A stretch of DNA of 64,000 nt from the NCBI GenBank assembly GCA_002386525.1, contig DGIS01000034.1:156487-220486 (forward strand), given 5' to 3'. Position 1 is the first letter of the stretch. Each line of letters begins with the position of its first letter. Shown piece by piece: positions 36,462-46,623 of the stretch. The translations under genes were made by a program, and so were the position numbers. Below the pieces are notes generated by a model that was not told where the DNA came from, did no database searches, and saw only the letters and a program-made list of their open reading frames with translations. This DNA comes from Sphingobacterium sp. UBA4616 (GTDB lineage: Bacteria; Bacteroidota; Bacteroidia; Sphingobacteriales; Sphingobacteriaceae).

Positions 36462-39400
36462 TAATATTCATCTTTATGAGCGTCAATGATTTTGTACACC
36501 GCTTCTACTTTGTTGATGTCTTCCACCACCTCATAGATAGCCTTCTTAACTAACTTCTGCTTAGCTAAATTCTCTCTGAACCCATCTTGTTTAGCGTACT
36601 GCACTGCACCTTCGCAGGCTAAAGCCAATTGCTCATTATCGTCCAATGTATGATAGAGTGCAACCTTGCCCTTGGTATTAAGTGACTGAGGAACATTGCC
36701 TTTTTTACCTTTATTGACATCAGCAATAAGTGCTGCCATCTCCTTCAAATACTGCTGATAATTGATGGTTTCTTGTTTCCTACGGGCTATTAGCTCCTGT
36801 AATAAAACTGACATCCTATCAAAATACTTTGGGTCAAGCAAATGTTCTTCAACAATTTTACTACGGACGTTATTTTCAATAATCTCGGCTACAGCTTCTT
36901 GATTTCCTTTGATCTCGTTTGGCAAACCAGCAATGGCGCCGGCCATATCCGTCTCTAACAAATCTAATAGCGAAATATTTTCGAAAGGTGAGATAACTTC
37001 CGATTCCTCCGCTCTAATGTAGGTATCAATCAAGAAGCGCATATCGGCTTCATAAGCTTTTAAATCAATAGTCTCTCTAGAGGCAATACGGATAATCTCT
37101 CTGAGATTTAGGTACTCATTTAATTTATCGGTGAAACGCTTGATTTCGGAGTCGGTAAATTCTGCAGTTATAAAATCTGCTTTTACATTGGCATAGGCTC
37201 TGATATACTCTACAATTGCTTTGTATAAGGCCATTCGTCGATATTCCGTTGCTTTTAAATCATCTGGTTTTTCTGTATTACCGCAGAAATAATGAATATA
37301 AGCCAAGTCATTTTTAGGCAGCACCACGTTCTCGCAGATACTTTCAACAGTCTCCAGAGCTGTGAACAAGCGATCTTTGGCTATTTTCAGACGGTCTTTG
37401 AGCTGTATGCTCACATCCTCTTGCGTGAAACCTTCGCTATCTAATTCTGAGGTATATACGTTGATCGCGTCAGTTACGTACCCAAACAACTCCATATAAT
37501 CGATAATATAGCCGTAGTCCTTGTCCTCAGTATCTAATCGGTTGACCCGACAAATAGCCTGGAATAGGGTATGGTCCTGCATTTTTTTATCGATATAGAT
37601 ATAAGAACAAGGCGGAGCGTCGAATCCGGTTAACAATTTGGAAACGACAATCAAGAGCTTCATTCGCGCAGGCTCCTTGCGGAAGCTTTCTTTTGAATCC
37701 GTTTCGTAGGTTTCCGTTTTTGACTTGTTCCCTTTTACACTGACATCCTTTAATAAATCCGTATAGGTTTTATAAATAAACTGCTTGTCGGTTTCATTAT
37801 CTGCACCAGTATCTTCTAGCGAAACATCACTTGCATTCGGATTATACGATGTAATGATGGCACATCTATTTTTCATTTCCGTATTCAGAAACAGCGTATA
37901 ATATTTACAAGCTTCAAATATGCTGGAAGCTACCAAGATGGCATTTCCACTTTGAGATCTCAAGCGAGGCTTTGTGGAGAAGTCAACTATGATATCTGCA
38001 ACAATTTTTTCCATGCGACTCTTCGAACTCAGAACGTTTTGCATAGTGCCCCACTTCTTTTTCAGTTCGTTTTTCTGGAAATCATTGAGTCCGGCAGTCT
38101 TTGCTTCAAACCATTGGTCAACTTTTGTCTGCGAAGTCAGTGTTTGTTCAATAGCCCGCCCTTCATACATCAAATCTTTGACCACACCATCATCTACCGC
38201 TTCATTAAATTTATAGGTATGAATGTACCGTCCAAAAACATCCATCGTTGTTTTCCTATCTTCTTTTAGCAGTGGCGTACCCGTAAAACCGATAAATACA
38301 GCGTTATGTAATATGGTCTTCATTACCTGGTTTAATTTTCCACTTTGGGTACGATGACACTCATCGATGAAAACGAAAATCTCTCCCTGCGTTTGTACTG
38401 GATTTTCCTGTAAATCTTTTATAAACGCATCGAAATCAGTCTCTGATTTATTGCCAAACTTATGAATGAGCGAGCAGACTAGACGGGGTCTGGATGAAGT
38501 TAAAAAGGACATAAGTTCCTTGCCCGATCTGGTCTTGGCCACATCAGTCTCACCGACATCTTTAAATACGCGCTCGATCTGATCATCAAGTTCGGTACGG
38601 TCGGTTAAAATGACAATCCGTGAATTGGCCACGTTTTCCAGTATCCATTTACCAAGCATGACCATCATCAGTGACTTACCTGATCCCTGTGTATGCCATA
38701 TAATACCACCTTCTTTTCTGCGGACAAATTTTTGGGCTTCTTTGAGACCAAAATACTGATGTGGGCGTGGCAATTTCTTGACCCCAGCATCAAAGACAAC
38801 GCCGTTATAGATTATATCAACTAAACGCTCTTTCTGACAAAGCTTCTTTAAATATTTGTCTAGCTTATACCCCTCATTATCATCTTCATCTTCTTTCCAA
38901 GCTAGGTAATATTTAGATTGGGTTTCTATCGTTCCATATCTTAGTCCCTGGGTGTTGTTACCTGCCATAAGCAACTGAATGGTGGTATAAAACCATTCGT
39001 TGAACAGTACTTTTTGGTTAGATATGGATTGATTGATACTTTCCGAAATATCGGTAGTCCCCCGCTTTAACTCCAGTACGCCAATAGCAATACCGTTGAC
39101 GTACAATACGACATCTGGTCTACGGTTGTTTTCACCTTTGGATAAGGTTACTTCCTCAGCTATTCCAAACTCATTTTTTTCAACATCCTGCCAGTCAATA
39201 GGGAAAATCGTGTCAAATTGCTCCCCTAGATCGGGTCTGGCTTTTACTCCATACCGCAATAAGGAATACATTGCTTTGTTTCGATGGTATAGCGTCCCCG
39301 AATTGCTAGTTGCTAAATCATAAACCTCTTTGACAGCTTTGTCTGCTAAGGTCTCCGAATAGCCTCTACGTAACAAATTCTGTTTAAGAATATCCTCTTC

Positions 39401-39514
39401 CACATTGCTATTGTGTTCTCGTTTTTCCCAATTGCCATAATAGGTATAGCCTAGTTCTTTTTGAAAAAGCTGGATAATGCGATCTTGCGTGCGGCGTTCT
39501 ATAGGGTTGATCAT
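36461..39514 (-). CDS. hsdR: Type I restriction enzyme, R subunit
   Basis: The 1017-residue protein has an N-terminal PD-(D/E)XK nuclease (RPDVVLYVNG at about 132-141, then LELKRG with E148 and K150), a superfamily 2 helicase core with Walker A (HTQGSGKS, 274-281), DECH (384-387) and later helicase motifs (FIGFTGTPLL; SKLLTGFDAPP; QAICRVNR), and the usual helical C-terminus. It translocates and cleaves DNA when the complex meets unmodified target sites. Its start overlaps the end of the DUF1016 gene by an ATGA, indicating coupled translation in the hsdMS operon. Confidence 0.96.
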   Translation of the reverse strand: MINPIERRTQDRIIQLFQKELGYTYYGNWEKREHNSNVEEDILKQNLLRRGYSETLADKAVKEVYDLATSNSGTLYHRNKAMYSLLRYGVKARPDLGEQFDTIFPIDWQDVEKNEFGIAEEVTLSKGENNRRPDVVLYVNGIAIGVLELKRGTTDISESINQSISNQKVLFNEWFYTTIQLLMAGNNTQGLRYGTIETQSKYYLAWKEDEDDNEGYKLDKYLKKLCQKERLVDIIYNGVVFDAGVKKLPRPHQYFGLKEAQKFVRRKEGGIIWHTQGSGKSLMMVMLGKWILENVANSRIVILTDRTELDDQIERVFKDVGETDVAKTRSGKELMSFLTSSRPRLVCSLIHKFGNKSETDFDAFIKDLQENPVQTQGEIFVFIDECHRTQSGKLNQVMKTILHNAVFIGFTGTPLLKEDRKTTMDVFGRYIHTYKFNEAVDDGVVKDLMYEGRAIEQTLTSQTKVDQWFEAKTAGLNDFQKNELKKKWGTMQNVLSSKSRMEKIVADIIVDFSTKPRLRSQSGNAILVASSIFEACKYYTLFLNTEMKNRCAIITSYNPNASDVSLEDTGADNETDKQFIYKTYTDLLKDVSVKGNKSKTETYETDSKESFRKEPARMKLLIVVSKLLTGFDAPPCSYIYIDKKMQDHTLFQAICRVNRLDTEDKDYGYIIDYMELFGYVTDAINVYTSELDSEGFTQEDVSIQLKDRLKIAKDRLFTALETVESICENVVLPKNDLAYIHYFCGNTEKPDDLKATEYRRMALYKAIVEYIRAYANVKADFITAEFTDSEIKRFTDKLNEYLNLREIIRIASRETIDLKAYEADMRFLIDTYIRAEESEVISPFENISLLDLLETDMAGAIAGLPNEIKGNQEAVAEIIENNVRSKIVEEHLLDPKYFDRMSVLLQELIARRKQETINYQQYLKEMAALIADVNKGKKGNVPQSLNTKGKVALYHTLDDNEQLALACEGAVQYAKQDGFRENLAKQKLVKKAIYEVVEDINKVEAVYKIIDAHKDEY

Positions 39515-40542
39515 AAATCTTGGTTCTTAGATGTGGCAATAGCGATAGCCCGATGCAGCTTTTCTTTTAGAATTTCTTGTGAAGGCAGCAATGTCAAGTA
39601 TTCCGCTACTTTTATATTGGCCTGTTCCAGCTGCATGAGTTCAATATGTTCCTCATTTTTACCGGTACACAGGATTAATCCGATTGGGTCATTCTCCCCC
39701 TCTATTTGTTCATGTTTTTGAAGGTAACGTAGGTATAATTCCATTTGACCTTTAAAACCAGCTTCAAACTCACCAAGTTTTAAGTCTATGGCGACCAAGC
39801 ATTTCAACCTGCGGTGATAAAATAGCAAGTCGATATAATAATCTCTATTATCGATACTAATACGCTTTTGACGGGCCATGAAAGCAAAATCGCTCCCCAG
39901 TTCAATAATAAACCGCTGGAGTTCTACGATAATGGAGGTCTCCAGATCCTTTTCGGAATACGTATCACGAAGTCCTAAAAAGTCCAGGAAATAAGGATCT
40001 CTGAATACCAGATCGGGAGAAAGCTGTTGCTCATTTTTCAGCAAGGCTAAATCGTTGGCGATGGTTTGCTCTGGCTGTTTACTAATAGTCGTCCGTTCAT
40101 ATAACATGGACTGGATTCGTTCTTGGAAAGTTCGTACGCTCCACTTTTCCAATTTGCACATTTCGATATAAAAGTCTCGCTTTAAAGTCTCATTAATCGG
40201 AATAAGTAGCTTGATATGTGACCAGCTCAATTGTCGTGTCAGTGATACGACAATCTTTTCATCAGGAAAAACGCTGGCGAACTGCATCATCCTTCTTAGA
40301 TTTTTCTCCGAAAATGTCGTGCCGTATTCGCTATGCAATTGTCGCCACAGTGTAGCGACAATCTGTTTGCCATAGTTTTGTTGTTTGTCGTATTGTTTGA
40401 GCTCTTCATTTATAGCAAAACCAATCCGCCAGTATAGCATACTCATTGTGGCATTGACCGCCACAGCAACCTGCTGTTTGCTGTCTTCTATCAGCTGCTT
40501 AATACTTATAAAAAGTGGGTTATGTCTATCTAGATGGCTCAT
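39511..40542 (-). CDS. DUF1016 (YhcG-like) PD-(D/E)XK nuclease
   Basis: The 343-residue protein has the DUF1016 N-terminal helical domain (FISIKQLIEDSKQQVAVAVN, LYWRIGFAINEEL, YGKQIVATLWRQL) and a C-terminal nuclease domain with RISIDNRDYYIDLLFYH and LVAIDLKLGEF, the D...(D/E)LK signature. Members occur within or beside restriction and toxin loci and are candidate nucleases. It is embedded between hsdS and hsdR and overlaps hsdR by four bases, so it is an integral gene of this operon. Whether it helps restriction or is a separate defence factor is unknown. Confidence 0.88.
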   Translation of the reverse strand: MSHLDRHNPLFISIKQLIEDSKQQVAVAVNATMSMLYWRIGFAINEELKQYDKQQNYGKQIVATLWRQLHSEYGTTFSEKNLRRMMQFASVFPDEKIVVSLTRQLSWSHIKLLIPINETLKRDFYIEMCKLEKWSVRTFQERIQSMLYERTTISKQPEQTIANDLALLKNEQQLSPDLVFRDPYFLDFLGLRDTYSEKDLETSIIVELQRFIIELGSDFAFMARQKRISIDNRDYYIDLLFYHRRLKCLVAIDLKLGEFEAGFKGQMELYLRYLQKHEQIEGENDPIGLILCTGKNEEHIELMQLEQANIKVAEYLTLLPSQEILKEKLHRAIAIATSKNQDL

Positions 40543-40568
40543 AGCATAAATATAATTATTAAAACTCT

Positions 40569-41039
40569 TTATTTCTTTAACTTAAAAAAATCCTCATTCT
40601 TTTCTAAATAATATGAGCGCCACCCGAGACTCCTCTCTCGCTCCCATAATGCTTTTACTACGGGAAATCTATAGTAATACATCATTCCCTCATGCCATGC
40701 ATTCCAGATCTCTGTTCCAATACGTTTTCGCTTCTTCCAATAATATTCCTCAGCACAGAGATTAAAATAATCAATTAAAACTAGATCTAATGTCTTGCCT
40801 TCAGCCGTTTTAGAGACTAATAAGTTCAGATCTTCAAATTTAGTCTCTGATGTTATACACCTCAAATCTTCATTCAAGGTGTCGTATCTCTCATTAAACT
40901 CTTTAAATAATTCCTTCTCCATCTTTTGATGGTTAAGTTTTTTATTAGCCGCACTATAAATGAGCGTTATAACAACACCTATACCTCCAAGAATAGTCGG
41001 CGTTAAAGCTTTAATAATTTCTATGTATTCTTTGTCCAT
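40569..41039 (-). CDS. Small membrane-anchored hypothetical protein within the hsd operon
   Basis: The 156-residue protein has one N-terminal span (about residues 10-28: LTPTILGGIGVVITLIYSA) followed by a charged coiled-coil-like segment and an aromatic-rich C-terminus (EEYYWKKRKRIGTEIWNAWHEGMMYYY, then WERERSLGWRSYY). It begins 10 bases after hsdS and ends 27 bases before the DUF1016 gene, all on the same strand. The build (short span, EEYYW, W.EGM) recalls small proteins with unknown function found in defence operons, but I cannot name the family. Confidence 0.65.
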   Translation of the reverse strand: MDKEYIEIIKALTPTILGGIGVVITLIYSAANKKLNHQKMEKELFKEFNERYDTLNEDLRCITSETKFEDLNLLVSKTAEGKTLDLVLIDYFNLCAEEYYWKKRKRIGTEIWNAWHEGMMYYYRFPVVKALWERERSLGWRSYYLEKNEDFFKLKK

Positions 41040-41048
41040 ACAAAAAAA

Positions 41049-42185
41049 CTAAACTAATCGAATTCGACCTGTAAGCAATTCCTGCATCATTCCATGTTTG
41101 ATCTTTCTAGCTTTTTCTAACTGCGCCGCCAAGGCTTTTAACTCTAGGTCCATATCGAATAATATTGTGGATATGCGAGTTTGCTCGACAAGAGATGGAA
41201 TCTTAATCTCAATTTGTTCTAGAGTATTTTTATTCAAACTTGGCACTCCAGATGCTTCATTGTATTCTCTCCAAGCTATTAATAGAAATTGGTAATAAAT
41301 ATAGGTTGGATCAACCCCAATAAACGAGTGAGTAAAAAACAAAGTATCAACAGTCCAAAATTTACCCGATAACAAAACAGGTTTGTCGATTGTACCTTTT
41401 CTTCCAATTCCGATGGATAAACCATCATAAAGATAGTTATCTACAAACGTCATTATACCTCCAGTTCCATAAACTGGAATATCTCCACTATTTAAATGTT
41501 TATAATCTTTGCCACTTCCAAACTTCAAAATCTCCCCCAACTTTTTCATTTCCCAGTCTTCTTTAGGTTCCAACAATTCTTGCATTGCACCATGTTTAAT
41601 GAGGCGTTTTTTAGCAATAAGTTTTTCTAGGCTTTCTATCCATTCATCGGCATCACTCAAGGCTTCTGCTATTGCTTGTTGTTCGTGTAAAGATGGAACA
41701 ACAATAGGCATTTTATCTACAACTGTTATGTAAATGTGTTTGATTGTAGAACCTCCTGCATTTTCAATCATTACTTTTTGGTAAAAACTATCTTGCAGTA
41801 AGTGCTTTAAAAAAAATACATTTAAATATTTATTAGTTCTAATGACTGCTACAGATTGATTTATACAAATTAAATCATTGTGAACAACCGCTACCCGACC
41901 TAATGTACCATCTTTTGTTAGTAATAAATCGTTCTGCTTGGGTTTACTCTTCTCCGTTAGGAATTTATTGAATGCGTCTATCGAAGTTCTTCTTGCTGTA
42001 CTGAAATTTATCTCGCCATTTTTAACATCATTTGCCGTAACCATCCAAATTCCTTCATTGGTTGTTGGCATCGGATTGGTAAAGCCATAGGAGATATAAC
42101 TGATTACTTCTCGCAATTTTCTGACTGTCCAGTCCTCAGGTATTAATCCTATCTCCGTTTGCACCATCACATTTTCCTTTACCAT
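41049..42185 (-). CDS. hsdS: Type I restriction-modification specificity subunit
   Basis: The 378-residue protein has two target-recognition domains, each followed by a conserved helical spacer: HEQQAIAEALSDADEWIESLEKLIAKKRLIKHGAMQELL in the middle and the copy at the C-terminus (ISTILFDMDLELKALAAQLEKARKIKHGMMQELLTG). The repeats bring the two recognition domains together to read a bipartite DNA target. The target sequence cannot be read from the gene. It overlaps the end of hsdM, as is usual. Confidence 0.95.
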   Translation of the reverse strand: MVKENVMVQTEIGLIPEDWTVRKLREVISYISYGFTNPMPTTNEGIWMVTANDVKNGEINFSTARRTSIDAFNKFLTEKSKPKQNDLLLTKDGTLGRVAVVHNDLICINQSVAVIRTNKYLNVFFLKHLLQDSFYQKVMIENAGGSTIKHIYITVVDKMPIVVPSLHEQQAIAEALSDADEWIESLEKLIAKKRLIKHGAMQELLEPKEDWEMKKLGEILKFGSGKDYKHLNSGDIPVYGTGGIMTFVDNYLYDGLSIGIGRKGTIDKPVLLSGKFWTVDTLFFTHSFIGVDPTYIYYQFLLIAWREYNEASGVPSLNKNTLEQIEIKIPSLVEQTRISTILFDMDLELKALAAQLEKARKIKHGMMQELLTGRIRLV

Positions 42186-44617
42186 GTCAATCCCATTTTT
42201 TGAAGATGAGCAAGTACTTTTTGCGAAGCATCTTCCACCTCCGTTTCCAAAGTGGGCAAAGCTTGTTGATAGCGGTCTGACAATTCTTTAATGCGCTGCG
42301 TTAAGTTTTGACTCAATCTCTCCTGTTCGCTTTGCAATGCGTGTTGCAATACGGGTGTCCATTTGTGGTTGATGACCAAATCCTTTATTTCGGCTTCGCT
42401 TAATAATGGATATTGTGCCACTACTTTGGCTTCCAAATTTTCTTTGGCGATTTTAATTAACTTACCAATTCCCGTTAGCGCTTCTTGCGTATCGAGATAA
42501 TTTTTTATATACTTCAGCTCTTCCTTCGGCGCATTCTCTGCTTTACGCAGTTTGTAAAGCTCCTTTACATTCTTTGGATTGATTTTTTCTAAATCGCTAA
42601 AAATCCCCTCATCACCACCGTTTTCTTCTTCTATTTCAGCTAGGGCTTCTTGCGTTAGTAACAATTGATTTTCTAAATCCTGTAGACTGTCGCTTTGCTC
42701 TTTAAAAAAATAGTTGATGATCATTTCTGGTGTTACCATCCGACCTTCAATACCTGCCAATCCTGCAACTTCTTTGTCTTGCGCTGTCTTGCCATCTTTC
42801 CCCTTTTTACCTTTGATAACAAGTCGGGTGTAATCATTTCCAGCTTTCCAACCATCTAAAGCAATTGAATAAAAATCGTCCTGCATCGTTTCGTTCCAAT
42901 ACCGCATAAAGTGTTGATACATCGCATAGCGGTTGACCAAAGCATTGTTTTCAAAATGGCTTAATAAGGTTTGGGCTGAGGTTTCGATCATTTCCTTGAT
43001 CTGTATTCCTTCACTCATTTCAGACCATATCTGCTGTTGTTCGGTGATCCAGGCATCGAACTCAGCTTGCATAGCCTCATTAAAAGCGACAAACTCTGGA
43101 TGATTAAAGATGGTGCTTTTAATGCTTTCAGCAGGTACTTTTAATTCAAAATATCCTGCTCTCATTTCGCTGAACAAATCGGCTTTCAGCGACGGAAACA
43201 AATCCCAATAGGCCTGTAAGCTATCTATATCTCGCTGCGGAATACCACCGAGCAAATGCCCTCCCAAATCTTGGATATCTTCGGCTTCCTGTGTATCGAT
43301 ATATCGAGGAATATTGAGATTATAATCATTCTTAGTATCAGCAATTTCTGTCATCGACACCATGCGGCTATACATGGGAACTTCTGCAAATGAAGTAAAT
43401 ACATCGGTAATCTTGCGGATGTCCTGCTCCCGTAAGCGATTTTTATTACCATCCTTGACAAACCCTTTGCTGGCATCTACCATGAATACCCCTTTGCGAT
43501 GGGTAGCATTTTCTTTGTCCAGCACAATAATACAAGCTGGGATACCCGTCCCATAAAATAGGTTGGCAGGTAATCCGATGATGGCTTTGATGTAGCCCTT
43601 CTTTAAAATATTTTTGCGGATTTCACCTTCTGCGTTACCACGGAACAATACACCATGCGGCAATACCACTGCGCCTTTACCATTTGCTTTTAAGGATTGT
43701 AAAATATGCAAGAGAAAAGCATAGTCGCCATTCTTCTCCGGTGGTACGCCCAATGTGAAGCGATTGTATTCATCGTTTTCAACGTTCACGCCATTACTCC
43801 AACTTTTCAATGAAAAAGGCGGATTGGCAACCACATAATCGAACTTCTTCAGCGAGCCATTTTCTTCTTTATAAAACGGACGACTGAGGGTATTATCTGC
43901 AATAATAGTAGCTGTTTCGGCCCCATGCAGAATCATATTCATATGCGCTAAGTTAGCCGTTGTGGTTTCTTTTTCTTGCCCGTAAAGGTCAATGTTTTTG
44001 CCCGCTTCATTCATTACTTTGAGCAACAGCGACCCCGAACCACATGTTGGATCGTAGGCTGTAGTCTGATTTGACGAATTTTGCTGGTTGATGCCAATTA
44101 CTTTGGCCAAGACTCTAGACACTTCAGCAGGTGTATAAAACTGACCTTTGGATTTACCACTTTCTGTCGCAAAATGGCGCATCAGGTATTCGTAAGCATC
44201 ACCCAGAATATCATCCCCCTCTGCAGAGTTACCAGAAAAATCCAAACTTGGATCGTTAAAAATACGCACCAGATTGGAAACGGTATCAACCAAATCCTTT
44301 CCCTTACCTAATTTACTTTCGTCATTAAAATCAGGAAATTCATTCAGCTTATTTGCCTCCTTAATTGGATTGAGGATTTGTTTATTGACCTTATCACCAA
44401 TTTCCGCATTTCCGATCAAATCCACCATATCGTCAAAGGAAGCTCCCTTTGGGACAGTAATTGCCCCAAAAGGGTCGCCTTTGTATTTATCTGAAATGTA
44501 CTTCACAAACAACATCGTCAGTACATAGTCTTTATATTGTGAGGCATCCATCCCACCCCTTAATTCATCGCAAGAAGCCCAAAGTGAGCTATATAATTCT
44601 GATTTTTTTATCGCCAT
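42179..44617 (-). CDS. hsdM: Type I restriction-modification methyltransferase subunit
   Basis: The start at 44617 (MAIKKSELYSSLW) is preferred over an upstream in-frame ATG at 44632, because HsdM N-terminal domains begin in this way. The 812-residue protein has the helical HsdM_N domain, the AdoMet motif DPTCGSG (about 189-195) and the catalytic NPPF (about 265-268), so it is an N6-adenine methyltransferase. It is longer than typical 500-residue HsdM: the extra C-terminal part is coiled-coil-rich (about 570-800). It opens the operon hsdM-hsdS-small membrane protein-DUF1016-hsdR-YgjP. Confidence 0.95.
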   Translation of the reverse strand: MAIKKSELYSSLWASCDELRGGMDASQYKDYVLTMLFVKYISDKYKGDPFGAITVPKGASFDDMVDLIGNAEIGDKVNKQILNPIKEANKLNEFPDFNDESKLGKGKDLVDTVSNLVRIFNDPSLDFSGNSAEGDDILGDAYEYLMRHFATESGKSKGQFYTPAEVSRVLAKVIGINQQNSSNQTTAYDPTCGSGSLLLKVMNEAGKNIDLYGQEKETTTANLAHMNMILHGAETATIIADNTLSRPFYKEENGSLKKFDYVVANPPFSLKSWSNGVNVENDEYNRFTLGVPPEKNGDYAFLLHILQSLKANGKGAVVLPHGVLFRGNAEGEIRKNILKKGYIKAIIGLPANLFYGTGIPACIIVLDKENATHRKGVFMVDASKGFVKDGNKNRLREQDIRKITDVFTSFAEVPMYSRMVSMTEIADTKNDYNLNIPRYIDTQEAEDIQDLGGHLLGGIPQRDIDSLQAYWDLFPSLKADLFSEMRAGYFELKVPAESIKSTIFNHPEFVAFNEAMQAEFDAWITEQQQIWSEMSEGIQIKEMIETSAQTLLSHFENNALVNRYAMYQHFMRYWNETMQDDFYSIALDGWKAGNDYTRLVIKGKKGKDGKTAQDKEVAGLAGIEGRMVTPEMIINYFFKEQSDSLQDLENQLLLTQEALAEIEEENGGDEGIFSDLEKINPKNVKELYKLRKAENAPKEELKYIKNYLDTQEALTGIGKLIKIAKENLEAKVVAQYPLLSEAEIKDLVINHKWTPVLQHALQSEQERLSQNLTQRIKELSDRYQQALPTLETEVEDASQKVLAHLQKMGLTW

Positions 44618-44878
44618 AATTTTGATAATCAAGACCTTAAAGATCGATTGATTTTGTCCTCAAAATAACCTTTATTTGCCAATTAGACAATAGTAATATA
44701 TGGGTATATATTGACGAATTTGCCAAGAAACTCTCATTAAGTGATCAAAAGTTTAATAGTCCGTAAAACCGCTGGATAATTTGCTTTTTTTCTCACGAGA
44801 TATTAGGATATTTTTCACCATCAAATATTTATGATAGAAATATTCGATTAAAATACTGTTAACGAAGATTAGACTTTA

Positions 44879-46621
44879 TTACTTAACAAATATCTTTCCT
44901 CCAAATTCCAAAAACTCTTTCAATAACTTCGGTGTACCAACCTTTTCTTCTAAATGGTGGGCAAACGAAAACAAAATATCATTTATCCTGTGCTCCAATG
45001 CCGCTTGCTGAGATCCTGGATCAGAAAAAACTTTCTTTTTCATCGAGTGAATTCTATTCCGATCAATACGCTCAATGTAAGACTCTATCAAATTTTCAAA
45101 AGAAAGGGAATTTTCTTTAAAATACTCCGAATAAATTATAAATGAATCAATATGAATAACGATGAGTTTTTTAATACGATTTTTGATCAGTTTAAGCTGT
45201 GTGCTTTTTTCCACTTCTTCTTCGAACCAAGTATTTAGAATATGGTTTATACCGATTGTATTTAAAGAATGGTCTGTAACTAATAATATAGGCGTAACAA
45301 TAAAATTGTCCGGTCTATCTTTATCATAAACTGCCTTGCTGGAATTATCTTCGAGAATTTCGATCCTTTCGATCAATTGTAAAATTGCTTTCTTATCACT
45401 TTGATCACCATAAAACTTCTTTTTCAATTCTTCTTCTAATTTTCGCCAGGAAAATCCTTGTTTAACATCCCCTTTAACTATACTACCCTTTATTTCAAAC
45501 ATAAAAACTTTCTTACCATTCCGGACATAATAATCAGGCTCAGTATCTATTTTAAAAGTATTAGTAATATCTTCACCTGAAAATACTTTATAGCCCCTTT
45601 TTCTAAAGATTTTATCCAATACAGTATACGAAAGGTATTTTTCCACAAAATCGAACGTATATATTGAAAAGAAATCTTTCTTCACTTTTACTTTACCATC
45701 TTTGATTATTGATAAAATATCAAAAAATATAGAATTGAATAATCGATTAACTGCCAACCCCCTATCAATAATTAAATATTCGGTATCTGCAATTTTGTAT
45801 AGAGGATTTGATCTTAAATGCACAAAATCTTCCAGTAATGATATAGATCCTTCTGAATTCGCAATTAACTTATCTAAAAACAATTTGGAATCCCCTTCAG
45901 CTTTTAGAATTTGTATACCCGATTCTGTCAATTCACCTCTCACTGCATGGATTGCGATAGGCATAATACTTCTTAGAAACTCATTTTTATCAGCAATATT
46001 ATAATCAATAAAAAATTGCTGAAGTAAGTCTGGATAATCTGATTCTAGAAATTCAAGCAGTAAATAAGCCTTATAAAAGTTAGCAATCAGCGTATTTAAA
46101 ACGTTAGTGTAACTTATCTCAAAAAGACATATCGAGTTTGAGGTATGTATTCTTGCCAAATAATCTTCTATTCTGTGAAAGTCTTTGGAATCTAGCTGCT
46201 GTGCAAGTTCATCTGATTTCGTAACAAATTTATCGTTTATTTTCAGATAGTTTTTGAATAAATCAACTTCAACCTCATCTTTGGACAACTCCTTATTCTC
46301 TTCATTTTCAGAAGATAAAAGATCATTCATTAGCTCAAAGTTTGACCAAAGGCTAAAAGTAACCAATTGATCAGGCGGATACCCAATGTTGTGGTAATAA
46401 TGACGAATTGCATTAAATAATTCGCCAGCATATGGATTATCCGCAGAAAACCAAAAACCAAACACATCAAATATACTTGATAGCTTTTCCATACGAACTT
46501 TGTGATTCAGAGATGCTATAACTTTTGCAACGTTTTCTTTTTTAAATTCTTTTAGTTCGGCAACTTTATGATCTGGAAATGGACCTGAAAAAGAAATTGG
46601 TAATACTCGTTTTACATTCAT
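44879..46621 (-). CDS. Large unrecognised protein with PD-(D/E)XK-like signature
   Basis: The 580-residue protein begins MNVKRVLPISFSG and has no signal or membrane span. Residues 1-330 are helical and unlike any family I know. From about 330 a restriction-endonuclease-like pattern appears: a helix (DFVEKYLSYTVLDKIFRKRG), then TEPDYYV with Asp 363, and FMFEIKGS with Glu 376 and Lys 378. That is the D-x(12)-E-x-K arrangement of PD-(D/E)XK nucleases. It sits alone between hsdM and the HAD/McrBC group in the same orientation. It is probably a nuclease of a defence system, but this is an inference from a short motif. Confidence 0.6.
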   Translation of the reverse strand: MNVKRVLPISFSGPFPDHKVAELKEFKKENVAKVIASLNHKVRMEKLSSIFDVFGFWFSADNPYAGELFNAIRHYYHNIGYPPDQLVTFSLWSNFELMNDLLSSENEENKELSKDEVEVDLFKNYLKINDKFVTKSDELAQQLDSKDFHRIEDYLARIHTSNSICLFEISYTNVLNTLIANFYKAYLLLEFLESDYPDLLQQFFIDYNIADKNEFLRSIMPIAIHAVRGELTESGIQILKAEGDSKLFLDKLIANSEGSISLLEDFVHLRSNPLYKIADTEYLIIDRGLAVNRLFNSIFFDILSIIKDGKVKVKKDFFSIYTFDFVEKYLSYTVLDKIFRKRGYKVFSGEDITNTFKIDTEPDYYVRNGKKVFMFEIKGSIVKGDVKQGFSWRKLEEELKKKFYGDQSDKKAILQLIERIEILEDNSSKAVYDKDRPDNFIVTPILLVTDHSLNTIGINHILNTWFEEEVEKSTQLKLIKNRIKKLIVIHIDSFIIYSEYFKENSLSFENLIESYIERIDRNRIHSMKKKVFSDPGSQQAALEHRINDILFSFAHHLEEKVGTPKLLKEFLEFGGKIFVK

Positions 46622-46623
46622 AT

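Noticed and set aside
44700..44725. GGCAAATTyGTC word shared by the upstream regions of hsdM and the 580-residue gene
   Set aside because: The copy near 46673-46686 falls within the HAD pseudogene reading, so the match is probably chance or shared ancestry of fragments rather than a regulator site.
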